In this document: one piece after another, positions 52,744 to 62,070 of the stretch | How positions within the stretch are numbered: the stretch's first letter is position 1 | How the letters are laid out: every line of letters starts with the position of its first letter | Assembly (NCBI RefSeq): GCF_017377395.1 | Contig: NZ_CP061800.1 | Coordinates: 3,365,633 to 3,429,632, forward strand | From: Desulfonema magnum | Lineage (GTDB): Bacteria > Desulfobacterota > Desulfobacteria > Desulfobacterales > 4be13 | DNA length: 64,000 nucleotides | Direction: 5' to 3' | Translations under genes and position numbers: made by a program | The notes under the pieces: generated by a model | What the model was told of the DNA's origin: nothing | The model's input: only the letters and a program-made list of their open reading frames with translations | Database searches by the model: none

Positions 52744-53388
52744 ATGGATACCAATAATCTGAATGACAAAGAGGTGTCTCAGGATATTTTTCCGGAGCCA
52801 AAAGTTTTAGGTGTCAGCGCCAGTCCCAGAAGAAAAGGGAATTCAGATGTGCTGTTAAAGCATATTTTGCAGGGCGTCCGGGAGGAGAATCGTTCCGCAG
52901 AAAAAATTCATCTGAGAGAGTATTATTTTCAACCGTGTGTCGGATGCGAAAAATGCCGAAAAGATAAGAGATGTTCAGGGTTGAACGACGGGATGCAAAT
53001 GATCTATCCGAAAATAAGAGAGAGCCAGGGACTTGTACTGATATCACCGACACATAACTATAACATAACAGCATGGATGAAAGCATTTATTGACCGTCTT
53101 TATTGTTTTTACAATTTTGATAATCATCGTCCGAGAGGCTGGTCATCCCGTCTGGCCGGTCAGAACAGAAAAGCTTTTATCGCGGCAGTCTGCGAGCAGA
53201 ATGATAAAAAAGACATGGGATTTACGCTCGAAGCCATGCGCATTCCTTTGGAAGCGTTAGGCTATGAGGTGATCGGGGAACTTCCGGTGTTCGGTATCTT
53301 TGACAGAGGAGGAGTCAGAAAACACGAAAAGACATTGATCAGAGCATCAGACTCAGGAAGAGAACTGGCAAAGGCTTTAACTCGATAA
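52744..53388 (+). CDS. Iron-sulfur flavoprotein / NADPH-dependent FMN reductase family
   Basis: 214 aa from the ATG at 52744 (AGAGAGAT upstream). Flavodoxin-like fold: LGVSASPRRKGNSDVLLKHI (FMN phosphate loop), then CVGCEKCRKDKRC, a compact CxxCxxC-x5-C that binds a 4Fe-4S cluster, SPTHNYNITAWMKAFIDRL and VFGIFDRGG. The cluster motif places it among the anaerobe-type ISFs, which reduce O2, H2O2 or quinones. Stand-alone gene. Confidence 0.9.
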   Translation: MDTNNLNDKEVSQDIFPEPKVLGVSASPRRKGNSDVLLKHILQGVREENRSAEKIHLREYYFQPCVGCEKCRKDKRCSGLNDGMQMIYPKIRESQGLVLISPTHNYNITAWMKAFIDRLYCFYNFDNHRPRGWSSRLAGQNRKAFIAAVCEQNDKKDMGFTLEAMRIPLEALGYEVIGELPVFGIFDRGGVRKHEKTLIRASDSGRELAKALTR

Positions 53389-53404
53389 TCAAAGTTTTTT
53401 TTGA

Positions 53405-53555
53405 TAAGTACCTGATCAAAAATTTTTTATACATCTTTTTTTTCCGTGAATGGCGGAGAAACCCGGCTTTTTCCTTTACCGGAGGCGGATCATTCCGGAA
53501 AAAAAGCCGGGTTTCTTTCCTTGACAAATATCGAAAACTTATGGTTAGGTACTTA
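53405..53555. mobile_element. MITE-like element, TAAGTACCT family, copy 3 (reverse)
   Basis: TAAGTACCT at the left end (start 53405) and AGGTACTTA at the right. Contains GAAACCCGGCTTTTTCC and GGAAAAAAAGCCGGGTTTC. Confidence 0.9.
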
Positions 53556-53565
53556 CAATCCGGCT

Positions 53566-53660
53566 GGAAACCGTGTCATTCCTGCGAAAGCAGGAATCCA
53601 TTTGGGGGCGATGCAGCGGTTTCAGGAGCAGTGGATTCCTGCTTTCGCAGGAATGACAGA
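53566..53660. repeat. Paired CATTCCTGCGAAAGCAGG hairpins
   Basis: GTCATTCCTGCGAAAGCAGG at 53576 and its reverse complement at 53636 flank an insert of about 35 bp. The same hairpin is at 4970, 47197 and 61954. A widespread dispersed repeat. Confidence 0.85.
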
Positions 53661-53738
53661 AAAAAACTTGATTATCGAGTTTAAGGCAATTTTTGTGTCT
53701 GTCCGCCAAAGAGCAATTTTAGCATTCTTTCCATCTGT

Positions 53739-54394
53739 CCGGAGTGCCAAAGTTGCACTTTGGCATTTTTTCCATCTGTCCGGAGTGCCAAAGTTGCACT
53801 TTGGCATTTTTTCCATCTGTCCGGAGTGCCAAAGTTGCACTTTGGCATTTTTTCCATCTGTCCGGAGTGCCAAAGTTGCACTTTGGCATTTTTTCCATCT
53901 GTCCGGAGTGCCAAAGTTGCACTTTGGCATTTTTTCCATCTGTCCGGAGTGCCAAAGTTGCACTTTGGCATTTTTTCCATCTGTCCGGAGTGCCAAAGTT
54001 GCACTTTGGCATTCTTTCCATCTGTCCGGAGTGCCAAAGTTGCACTTTGGCATTTTTTCCATCTGTCCGGAGTGCCAAAGTTGCACTTTGGCATTTTTTC
54101 CATCTGTCCGGAGTGCCAAAGTTGCACTTTGGCATTCTTTCCATCTGTCCGGAGTGCCAAAGTTGCACTTTGGCATTTTTTCCATCTGTCCGGAGTGCCA
54201 AAGTTGCACTTTGGCATTTTTTCCATCTGTCCGGAGTGCCAAAGTTGCACTTTGGCATTTTTTCCATCTGTCCGGAGTGCCAAAGTTGCACTTTGGCATT
54301 TTTTCCATCTGTCCGGAGTGCCAAAGTTGCACTTTGGCATTTTTTCCATCTGTCCGGAGTGCCAAAGTTGCACTTTGGCATTTTTTCCTATGCT
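53739..54394. repeat. Tandem array of sixteen 41-bp hairpin units
   Basis: CCGGAGTGCCAAAGTTGCAC, then TTTGGCATTTTTTCCATCTG and one more T. Starts at 53739 and every 41 bp to 54354. Copies differ only by a CATTCTTTCC variant (three copies). Each unit is a GTGCCAAAGT/ACTTTGGCA hairpin followed by a T-run. Because 41 is not a multiple of 3, long overlapping open frames on both strands arise, none supported as genes. Confidence 0.96.
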
Positions 54395-54500
54395 GATCTG
54401 CCAAAGTGAAACTTTGGCACTCCGGATGTTGGTTTTTCCGCTTTGGCATTTTTTCCTATGCTGACCTGCCAAAGTGAAACTTTGGCACTCCGGATGCTGC
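54395..54500. repeat. Degenerate edge of the 41-bp array
   Basis: Two copies of TGCCAAAGTGAAACTTTGGC followed by ACTCCGGATG, separated by TTTTTCCTATGCTGA. They read as inverted or recombined relatives of the array unit. Confidence 0.75.
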
Positions 54501-54501
54501 G

Positions 54502-55422
54502 TTAAAATATCCAGCTTAAACCCACGGACGCACCGAGCGCATCTTCAATATCCACATCCTGAATGGTTTCTCCGTCCTTATCCTGTATTTCCCATTCTCT
54601 GCCAAAAAGATAGGTCATTCCCAGGGAGAGACGAAGCGGCTTCATAAGATGAATATCTGCAAATAAGCCGCCCGTGAACCCCTTGATTTCCAGAAGACCC
54701 GAAGGAGAGACCTTATTTTCATCTTTCAGGCGATAGGTTTTCATATCCATCTTGGCATTACAATAAACGGCCAAAATTTCATTAAAGGAATAGCGTATTT
54801 CCGTCCGCGGCATCCCGAGACTTACCGACCATCCGGAACCATTCTCTGCCATACTGTTCCATCTCATACCCAATACCGGAATATATATGACATCTTCCGG
54901 TTTCCGTATGACACCGGCCCCGATGAAATAACTCAGATTAAAGTCTGTGCGACAGACGGCTGCCAGATATCCTCCGTAGGAATAAGAATCTCTGGTTTCA
55001 TCCTCCCACGCGGCCCCTAAATTGAAGCCAGCAAGAGCAGACCAGTACCGGGTGTAGTTATGGATATATTTTAATCGCATATCTGCGGAACGGAGTTTAT
55101 CCCAGGGTTCCCGACCGTTGCTGAACACGATTTTTTCAGCATCATCCCAGTCGTATGAAATCTGATCCGCTCTGAATTTCAATTCCAATCTGGCTTGTGT
55201 GTCAAAGTGAACAGGCAGCGTAAGCGACACACCGGAACAGGTTTTCTCAGCCTTTCCTGCTGAGTCTGCGTCATCAATTTCCGCACCGGATGTTCTTTCT
55301 CCCGTAATGCTCAGAACCGGACTGCCCGGTTCTGCGGCTTTCGTCATAAGAGGAAGACTGATCATCCACATTGTAGCCCAAAATATACAATACATCTTTT
55401 TTGAAAAAAAAAGATGTTTCAT
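54502..55422 (-). CDS. Outer-membrane beta-barrel protein, hypothetical
   Basis: 306 aa. Signal peptide (residues about 8-29, cleaved after KAA). Alternating amphipathic strands (LELKFRADQISYDW, SADMRLKYIHNYTRYWSAL, SYFIGAGVIRK, GMRWNSMAENGSGWSV, LSLGMTYLFGREW) and a terminal aromatic ASVGLSWIF, the outer-membrane assembly signature. Fits DUF6268-like porins, but this is not certain. Its ATG overlaps the stop of cheW (ATGA), so it is probably co-transcribed with the chemotaxis genes, which is odd for an OMP. Confidence 0.7.
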   Translation of the reverse strand: MKHLFFSKKMYCIFWATMWMISLPLMTKAAEPGSPVLSITGERTSGAEIDDADSAGKAEKTCSGVSLTLPVHFDTQARLELKFRADQISYDWDDAEKIVFSNGREPWDKLRSADMRLKYIHNYTRYWSALAGFNLGAAWEDETRDSYSYGGYLAAVCRTDFNLSYFIGAGVIRKPEDVIYIPVLGMRWNSMAENGSGWSVSLGMPRTEIRYSFNEILAVYCNAKMDMKTYRLKDENKVSPSGLLEIKGFTGGLFADIHLMKPLRLSLGMTYLFGREWEIQDKDGETIQDVDIEDALGASVGLSWIF

Positions 55423-55979
55423 TTCTGCGCCTCCTCTTGTTTTAACTCAGTTTCTTCTTGTTCCGCCTCGGTAGCACCTTCCGGTAAAGGCATGTCTGTG
55501 GCAGTCACTTCCACAATAGCCAATTCATCTGTGGAGAAAATCCGCTCAATATCCAGAATAATGATAAACTGCTCATCCTGTTTTCCGATGCCTTTGATAA
55601 ATTCCGTGCGCCATCGGCTGCCGATCTTGGGCGGTTTTTCAATTTGATCCGGCCCGATTTCAAGCACCTCATGCACTGAGTCAGCGATAGCCCCGATTAC
55701 AGTAATTTCACCATCCAGGGACAGTTCCATAACAACAATGCGAGTATCCAGCGTACCTTCAGTTTCGGACAGGCCGAACTTGAGGCGCAGGTCCACCACC
55801 GGAACAACACTGCCTCGGACATTGATTACCCCCCGCATAAAATCAGGCGTGCGAGGGACCTTGGTAATCGTGGTTAAATCCAAAACCTCCCGAACCTGAG
55901 CAACATCAAGCGCAAACACTTCGTCCCCCAGCTTGAAAGTAAGATACTGTGATGTTTTTATTATATTGATATTTTCCAT
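55419..55979 (-). CDS. cheW: Chemotaxis adaptor CheW
   Basis: 186 aa from the ATG at 55979 (AAGGAG 7 bp upstream; the frame extends to 56093 without a signal). CheW fold: ISQYLTFKLGDEVFALDVAQ-like start, TKVPRTPDFMRGVINVRGSV, VPVVDLRLKFGL, TVIGAIADSVHEVLEI and KGIGKQDEQFIIILDIERIF. An extended Glu-rich C-terminal tail of about 35 residues. Links the receptors encoded next to it to a CheA that is not in the window. Confidence 0.95.
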   Translation of the reverse strand: MENINIIKTSQYLTFKLGDEVFALDVAQVREVLDLTTITKVPRTPDFMRGVINVRGSVVPVVDLRLKFGLSETEGTLDTRIVVMELSLDGEITVIGAIADSVHEVLEIGPDQIEKPPKIGSRWRTEFIKGIGKQDEQFIIILDIERIFSTDELAIVEVTATDMPLPEGATEAEQEETELKQEEAQK

Positions 55980-56104
55980 GACATTTCTCCTTTTATCCCG
56001 AATTCTGACATTGTCACATATGGCATACAGAAGCACACGGGGAATATTCCCTTGTTTGAAAGACAAATCTGTAGCCAGGCGCGTCACCGACACTCCCCCT
56101 GCAA

Positions 56105-57772
56105 TTAATATCTTTCAAAATTCGAATCATACTTATTCGCTTTATCTGTGTCAATCAAATAATTGAAATCACTGTCCTTCATTTTTATTTTTTTCATATT
56201 GGCATCTCCTGATGTCCGAGAATTTTTAATCCTCACGGAATTTATTCCCCGTGTTTCTGAGCCGAATTCGGAATTTTTCCGAGTATTCCGGACAGTCTCC
56301 GTAACTCCGAATAAAGCGATGACCTCCCGGAGCTGGTCCGCCTGAACGGACAATTCTTCAGAGGTTGAGGCCATTTCTTCGGCGGCCGACGCATTCCGCT
56401 GGATGACCTGGTCCAACTGCTGAACCGCATCATTGATCTGTTCCGTGCCTGTGTTCTGCTCTCTGCCTGCGGCGCTGATCTCCTGGACCAGTTCCGCTGT
56501 TTTCTGAATGTCCGGTACAAGCTGCTCCAGCATCTCGCCTGCTGTTTCAGCGATATTCACGCTGGAAACCGATAATTTGCCAATTTTAACTGCTGCCTTC
56601 TGACTCCTTTCAGCCAGTTTGCGAACCTCGGACGCTACAACTGCAAACCCTTTTCCCTTTTCCCCGGCCCGGGCCGCCTCGATGGCCGCATTCAGCGCCA
56701 GCATATTTGTCTGGCGGGCAACCTCTTCAATAATTGCTGTTTTTTCAGCAATATCCTTCATCGCATTCACTGTTTTAATGACTGCTTTTCCGCTGTCCCG
56801 GGCATGTTCAGCAGATTTTAAAGCGATTTTTTCGGTCTGTATGGCGTTATCTGTATTCAGGCTGATGTTGGAGGACATCTCTTCCATGGATGCGGACACT
56901 TCTTCAGCCGAAGCTGCCTGTTCCGAGGTTCCCTGGGATACTTGCTGCGCGCTGATATTCAGTTCCTGGCTGCCCGAAGCCACAGTATCAGATGCTCTTC
57001 TTACTTGCTTCACAATCTTGCGAAGCCGAGAGTTTACAAAAATTCCAGTGGCAACAGAAATAATAATCAACACCAGGGCCATCATCTGTATTGATAAAAG
57101 AATTAAATTTCCTATGGTTACATGATATTCTACATTTTTCTCTGTACGTTTGTCCAGCATCTCCAGAAACTGATCAATCGGCTCCATTATAGAAGCTTTA
57201 TATTTGTGATACTGCGCATCATGCATAATCCGCCTTGCCATGTCTGAATCAGGTTTATTTTTTTTTACATAATTTCCGGATCCGTCATCATATAATCCTT
57301 TCATCGCATTCATGGCAATGGTCTCGGTTTTTACCAGACTATCTGAATTTTTCTGTGCATCTTTTAATTTGTCAAACTCTTCTTTGGTGAACCCGAGATT
57401 CTCCATCAGTTTTACAAGCGATATTGTCTGTCCGTCAGGATGCGGCGTATCACCGTAACTTAATACGAGATCCCAGTAAATCCGTTCATAATTTTCAGGA
57501 CGAGGTTTTTTTCCGTTCCGTATTGCCAGAATATCCCAATATATTTTTTCATATTTGGCATCGCCTGTGACCACATATGTTCTCGCCATCCTGGTCAGAT
57601 CATCAGAACTTTGACGAAGCTGATCTGCGACAAGATAGGATTGATAACGCTGTTTGTAACTATGATTGACTTTCTTTTCATTCAGGCTCATCAGCAGGGT
57701 GAGAATTCCCAAAACAATCACACCAACGGTAATAATGGCATAACTTACGAAAAACATTTTTTTTACAGACAT
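56105..57772 (-). CDS. Methyl-accepting chemotaxis protein with C-terminal tether
   Basis: 555 aa. Two membrane helices (about 8-28 and 229-251); a periplasmic domain of about 200 residues between them with [11 protein letters not shown] and [12 protein letters not shown] repeats; a very short or missing HAMP; signalling hairpin ([39 protein letters not shown]). Ends in a flexible basic/polar segment and NFERY, a -x-aromatic-x-x-aromatic pentapeptide like the CheR/CheB tether NWETF of E. coli. Lies 125 bp upstream of cheW in one operon. Confidence 0.92.
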   Translation of the reverse strand: MSVKKMFFVSYAIITVGVIVLGILTLLMSLNEKKVNHSYKQRYQSYLVADQLRQSSDDLTRMARTYVVTGDAKYEKIYWDILAIRNGKKPRPENYERIYWDLVLSYGDTPHPDGQTISLVKLMENLGFTKEEFDKLKDAQKNSDSLVKTETIAMNAMKGLYDDGSGNYVKKNKPDSDMARRIMHDAQYHKYKASIMEPIDQFLEMLDKRTEKNVEYHVTIGNLILLSIQMMALVLIIISVATGIFVNSRLRKIVKQVRRASDTVASGSQELNISAQQVSQGTSEQAASAEEVSASMEEMSSNISLNTDNAIQTEKIALKSAEHARDSGKAVIKTVNAMKDIAEKTAIIEEVARQTNMLALNAAIEAARAGEKGKGFAVVASEVRKLAERSQKAAVKIGKLSVSSVNIAETAGEMLEQLVPDIQKTAELVQEISAAGREQNTGTEQINDAVQQLDQVIQRNASAAEEMASTSEELSVQADQLREVIALFGVTETVRNTRKNSEFGSETRGINSVRIKNSRTSGDANMKKIKMKDSDFNYLIDTDKANKYDSNFERY

Positions 57773-57872
57773 AATTTTCCTTTCATACAGGTCTTTGCAG
57801 AAGCTAAGATTTTTGTAACTGATAACACATATGACTATTCGGTAAATTAAAACCTGAGCCGTCTGAAAATTC

Positions 57873-58020
57873 TGAGTACCTGAACAAAAGTTTTTATATA
57901 TCTTTTTCTGTCAGCAGCAGCGAAACCCGGCTTTTTCCGTCACGGACGGCGCGTTATTCCGGGAAAAAAAGCCGGGTTTCTTTTTCGGTCAAATATCGAA
58001 AACTTATGGTTAGGTACTTA
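57873..58020. mobile_element. MITE-like element, TAAGTACCT family, copy 4 (reverse)
   Basis: Ends TGAGTACCT / TTAGGTACTTA; internal stem GAAACCCGGCTTTTTCC and AAAAAAGCCGGGTTTC. 148 bp. Confidence 0.88.
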
Positions 58021-58115
58021 TAGCGGATTTAAGGGCTTGGGGGGGCTGCAAACCTGCTGTTACTACAACTATGCCGCCCTAACAGGGCTTGATCGCCCCT
58101 CCCCTAAATCCGTTA
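58021..58115. repeat. Inverted-repeat element with AGCGGATTTA / TAAATCCGTT ends
   Basis: TAGCGGATTTAAGGGCTTGG and GCCCCTCCCCTAAATCC (then GTTA) with GCCCT/AGGGC inside. Shares ends with the element at 58285-58444. Confidence 0.7.
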
Positions 58116-58127
58116 TAATCAGATTTT

Positions 58128-58221
58128 TGGTAGTCCTGCAAAGGTAGTGATGAATTCCGTTCAGTTGCCCAGATAGCAGGATATTGAATCTCGTTCATCA
58201 CTACTTGTGCAGGACTACCAG
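58128..58221. repeat. Inverted-repeat element (TGGTAGTCCTGCA)
   Basis: TGGTAGTCCTGCAAAGGTAG at the left, CTACTTGTGCAGGACTACCA at the right, plus GTGATGAA/TTCATCAC inside. About 94 bp. Confidence 0.8.
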
Positions 58222-58284
58222 ATTTTTTTTGTCCGGTCTGGGTTAAAAAACTTGATTATCGAGTAAAAAGCTAATATTTCTCCT

Positions 58285-58444
58285 GATTATAACGGATTCG
58301 GGGGAGGCCCGCGAATATGACATCGGATTTAAGGATTTACCGGATATTCCGGGCCGGGACATCCGTCTCATCCTCCTGTCCGCTGTCATATTGCCCGATA
58401 CCGCGGAAAAAACCCCGGGCCTCCCCAAAATCCGTTACAATCAG
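58285..58444. repeat. Inverted-repeat element with AACGGATTCGGGGGAGG ends
   Basis: GATTATAACGGATTCGGGGG and CCCCAAAATCCGTTACAATC; inner GGCCCG/CGGGCC. The stop codon of the 1123-aa MCP (58441-58443) lies at its right end. Confidence 0.75.
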
Positions 58445-61400
58445 TATTTCTCAAACTCCGAATCATACTCATCATCTCCCTTTCCAGTTTCATCCATTTT
58501 AAATGAATAGCCGGAAGTTTCGCGTGCCGGTTTTGATTTCTCCGCACTCATATTCCGGGTATTATTCCCCTGTTTCATCTTTGGAGAACTGTCTGCGGCC
58601 TTTGCTTTGGCCCCTCCGAGAGAGGTGTCCTGAAATGTTTCACCTGAATTTTTCATCACAAAATTCCGAGTGCCATCACCGACCCTGAAAAATGCAATGG
58701 TATTTCGGAGATGTTCGGCCTGACCGGAGAGTTCCTCGGATGTCGAAGCCATCTCCTCTGCCGCGGAGGCGTTCTGCTGGATCACCAGATCCAACTGCTG
58801 AATGGCTTTGTTTATCTGTTCCGCGCCTCTGTTCTGTTCATTGCTCGCCGCACTGATTTCCTGAACCAGTTCCGCTGTTTTCTGAATATCCGGTACAAGT
58901 CTCTCAAGCATCTCGCCTGCGTTTTCCGCAATCTCCACACTTGTGAGTGACAACCCGCTGATTCCGGCCGCGGCCTTCTGACACCGTTTTGCCAGCTTGC
59001 GAACCTCGAACGCCACAACTGCGAAACTTTTACCCTTCACACCGGCCCGGGCGGCCTCAATCGCGGCATTCAGGGCCAGGAGCTTTGTCTGTGCGGCAAT
59101 CTCTTCGATGATTGATATTTTCTCAGTGATTTTTTTCATGGCAGCGACAGTCTCGCTCACTGCTTTTCCGCCTTCCCGGGCACCTTCGGCCGATTTCAGC
59201 GCAATCCTTTCCGTCTCCCTTGCATTGTCCGCATTCTGTCCGATATTGGCGACCATCTCTTCCATGGAAGCTGATGCCTCTTCGGCCGAAGCTGCCTGCT
59301 CCGAGGCCCCCTGGGACATTTCTTCGGAACTGCCATTCATCATCTGACTCCCGGATGCCACGTTGGCTGATGCGGATTTCACTTCTGTTACGATTTCATT
59401 CAGTTTTTTTATCATTGAGTTCAGCGACTGCATCAGTTTGTCCTGATCCGAGCGCTCTCTGACTTCTATGGTCAGATTTCCCTCAGCCATATTTTCAGCA
59501 ACCTGAGTCACTTCATTCATTGCATCAATAAGCATATTCAGATTATTTCTGATCGCATTAAAATCACCTTTGTAGTTTTCAGATATTTTTTCCGGGATAT
59601 CTCCCTTGCTGATCCGGTCCACATATTCCGCGGTTGAGTTCAGCGGGGTGATCACAGCATCCAGCGTGTGATTGACTCCCTCCAAAATTCTGGCATAATC
59701 GCCGCTGAATTTTGTCACGTCTCCTCTGGTACTCAGCCTGCCTTCCACTGTCGCGTCCGTCAGCATGACAGTTTCGGCCACAAGCCCGTTCACAGCATCT
59801 ATGCACTGGTTGAGGTTATTCTTAATCCGGTTGAAATCGCCTTTATATTCAGCCGTGATCCTTTCCGGAATATCACCGGCTGATATCCGGTTAAGATGCT
59901 CTGCTGTCATGTTAAACGGAGCCATAAAGGTGTCAAGCAGATTATTTATTCCGACAACAAGTTCACGCCAGACTCCGTCAAAGTCCTCCGCATTGATACG
60001 GGTATCCAGCCTGCCTTCCCGAATGCGCTCTATCTGCTCATCAGTCCCTTTCAGCACATCATTTATTGTGCCTTTCATTTCTGTCAACGCATTTGCCAGA
60101 ATGCCGATCTCATCCTTCTGATCTATATTTATCTCAGCGTCAAAGTCTCCCCGGGCAACAGCCTTGATAAAAACAACGCTTTTGGCCAAGGGGCTGGTAA
60201 TCCGATTTGCAATAAAAAAACCTATGGTCATTCCCAGGATAACGGCTGCCAGCAATCCCCACAAGGTTCCCTGGATTGTCCGCACTGCTGTTTTTGTATT
60301 ATTTTCCTGACGTGTTTTCATCAGGCCTTCCTCTTCATCTCTGAACTCGGACATCAGCTTTCTGAACCGGTCAAAATACGTCTTGCCTTCTGCTTTCCTG
60401 ATAAGGTCTGCCATGTCATACATGGTCTTTGCATCACCGATTTTTCTCCTAAGTGCGATGGCCGGATCTGTGACCCCCATTTTCCAAGCTCTCACGGTTT
60501 CTTCAATCTCTCCCAGCAGACTGACCTGGTCAGAATTGTCACTGACCATTGCTTTGAGTTCCGAGATAAGATTGAAAAAGCGATTCTCCCCGTCTGTATA
60601 AGGTTCAAGAAACTCCTCTTTTCCAGCCAGGAGAAAGCCTCTCATGCCGGTTTCCATGTCAACAGCCGCGGTCAGAATTTCCATTGCCTTCTGCATCACT
60701 TGGTAGGAGTGTTCCAGCCTCCTGTCCGCATCGTTTATTTTTTCAAGGTCCGTCACAATCCTGTCTGCCGCGTCTGCCGCGGATTTGTTGCGTCTGATAA
60801 TCAGGTCTGTTTCAACTTTTGTGAATGCTTTAATTTTTTTGCGAAAAGCATCAAAGTATTTCTTGCTTTTTTTTTGGGATACATACGCATCGAGATCATT
60901 CATTGTTTTTTTCCCATTGTTCACTTCCCTGCGAAGCGCAATGGCCGAAGCCGTGATCTGATCAACCCATTCCTGAATCAGTTTCTCACCCTCCTCAAGC
61001 CTCCTCACCTGTTCCGGATTGTCTTCCACGGTTTTCTGTAGTTCATGAATTTCATCAAAAAAATATTTTTTTCCAGTATGGTAAGGCTCCAGAAATTTCT
61101 CCTCACCGGCAAGTAAAAAGCCCCTCATGCCGGTCTCCATATCAACGGCATGTCCCAGAATACGCTTTGCATTTATAATCACCTTGTAAGTATGATCCGC
61201 CCATTGCCTGGCCTCCTTCATCGTTGCAAGGTTTGCGACAGAAGCAGCTTTGGTAGTATTGCCAAGTTGTTTGCGTTCGATAATAAAGCTGCTTTCTCTG
61301 CTGATAAAAGTGTCTGTCTGACTGCGAAGCTTATCAAAATATGTCTTGCCCCGTGCTTTTCCGACACGCTCTGCCATGTCATTCATTGTTAGTGCGTCGC

Positions 61401-61812
61401 TGATTTTTCTGCGAAGCACAATGTTCGGCTCGACAACCTTTTTCTGCCACTCCCTGACTATTTTTTCGATATCTCTGAGCCGCGTGACCTGTTTCGCGTT
61501 ATCCCCGACCTTTTTCTGAAGGTATCTGATTTTTTCATAAGCTGTCTTTTCTCCTTCCCTGTAAGGTCTGAGAAACTCCTCTTTGCCAGCAAGCAGATAG
61601 CCCCTCATGCCGGTTTCCATGTCAACAGCCGACGCTGTAATTTTCACTGCTTCCCCGATCACCGTGTGAGTATGTTCAACCCACTCGCCAGTTTCGATCA
61701 GTGACTTGATACTCCTGGTACAGAGATAACCGCCAAGGACCAGGATCGCCAGCAGAGGAACACAAATGCCCGCGATAATTTTTGTTTTTACACCCATATT
61801 TTTGAAAATCAT
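58441..61812 (-). CDS. Large methyl-accepting chemotaxis protein with three CHASE3-type sensors
   Basis: 1123 aa. N-terminal helix (about 10-31). Three similar sensor units, each with VDMETGMRG[YF]LLAG (about residues 63, 220 and 385) as in CHASE3. A second helix (about 525-550), then HAMP-like repeats ([20 protein letters not shown], LSRISxGDIPE-type modules), and the signalling hairpin. The hairpin tip is unusual: [20 protein letters not shown] and KLAKRC where others have GE..G..GFAVVA.EVR.LAERS. The C-terminus EFEKY is a CheR-tether-like pentapeptide after a long polar linker. Sits upstream of the NFERY MCP and cheW. Confidence 0.92.
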   Translation of the reverse strand: MIFKNMGVKTKIIAGICVPLLAILVLGGYLCTRSIKSLIETGEWVEHTHTVIGEAVKITASAVDMETGMRGYLLAGKEEFLRPYREGEKTAYEKIRYLQKKVGDNAKQVTRLRDIEKIVREWQKKVVEPNIVLRRKISDALTMNDMAERVGKARGKTYFDKLRSQTDTFISRESSFIIERKQLGNTTKAASVANLATMKEARQWADHTYKVIINAKRILGHAVDMETGMRGFLLAGEEKFLEPYHTGKKYFFDEIHELQKTVEDNPEQVRRLEEGEKLIQEWVDQITASAIALRREVNNGKKTMNDLDAYVSQKKSKKYFDAFRKKIKAFTKVETDLIIRRNKSAADAADRIVTDLEKINDADRRLEHSYQVMQKAMEILTAAVDMETGMRGFLLAGKEEFLEPYTDGENRFFNLISELKAMVSDNSDQVSLLGEIEETVRAWKMGVTDPAIALRRKIGDAKTMYDMADLIRKAEGKTYFDRFRKLMSEFRDEEEGLMKTRQENNTKTAVRTIQGTLWGLLAAVILGMTIGFFIANRITSPLAKSVVFIKAVARGDFDAEINIDQKDEIGILANALTEMKGTINDVLKGTDEQIERIREGRLDTRINAEDFDGVWRELVVGINNLLDTFMAPFNMTAEHLNRISAGDIPERITAEYKGDFNRIKNNLNQCIDAVNGLVAETVMLTDATVEGRLSTRGDVTKFSGDYARILEGVNHTLDAVITPLNSTAEYVDRISKGDIPEKISENYKGDFNAIRNNLNMLIDAMNEVTQVAENMAEGNLTIEVRERSDQDKLMQSLNSMIKKLNEIVTEVKSASANVASGSQMMNGSSEEMSQGASEQAASAEEASASMEEMVANIGQNADNARETERIALKSAEGAREGGKAVSETVAAMKKITEKISIIEEIAAQTKLLALNAAIEAARAGVKGKSFAVVAFEVRKLAKRCQKAAAGISGLSLTSVEIAENAGEMLERLVPDIQKTAELVQEISAASNEQNRGAEQINKAIQQLDLVIQQNASAAEEMASTSEELSGQAEHLRNTIAFFRVGDGTRNFVMKNSGETFQDTSLGGAKAKAADSSPKMKQGNNTRNMSAEKSKPARETSGYSFKMDETGKGDDEYDSEFEKY

Positions 61813-61856
61813 CTTTCTTTCCTTTCTGTATGAGTGTCAGGAGTCAACCGAAAATA

Positions 61857-62070
61857 ACAAATTCCAAATTCCAAATCCCAAATTTTCTGTCCGGCTTTTG
61901 TTTTCTGACACTCGATGATCAAGTTTTCTGACCCGGTGCAGCCCAAAAGCCTGTCATTCCTGCTTTCGCAGGCTTCGGCGTGAGCTCAGTCGAACGGAAT
62001 GACAGAAAAAACAAAGGATTAAGATATTGACACCTAACACCTAACACCTAACACTTAACACCTTAACACC
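61857..62070. repeat. Intergenic simple repeats and hairpins
   Basis: CAAATTCC/CAAATCCC heptads at 61859-61880, a split GTCATTCCTGCTTTCGCAGG copy (61954-62005) with GCTTCGGCGTGAGCTCAGTC inside, and ACACCTA heptads at 62034-62075. Confidence 0.8.

Noticed and set aside
53739..54394. CRISPR array
   Set aside because: Period is constant at 41 bp with no unique spacers between copies, and no cas genes are near.
53446..54472. Long overlapping open frames (220-316 aa) on both strands across the 41-bp array
   Set aside because: They arise because a stop-free 41-bp unit is repeated in all frames. Their content is the same short word repeated, with no start signals.
59896..61041. 381-aa plus-strand frame opposite the large MCP
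   Set aside because: Antisense shadow; no start signal and no protein features.
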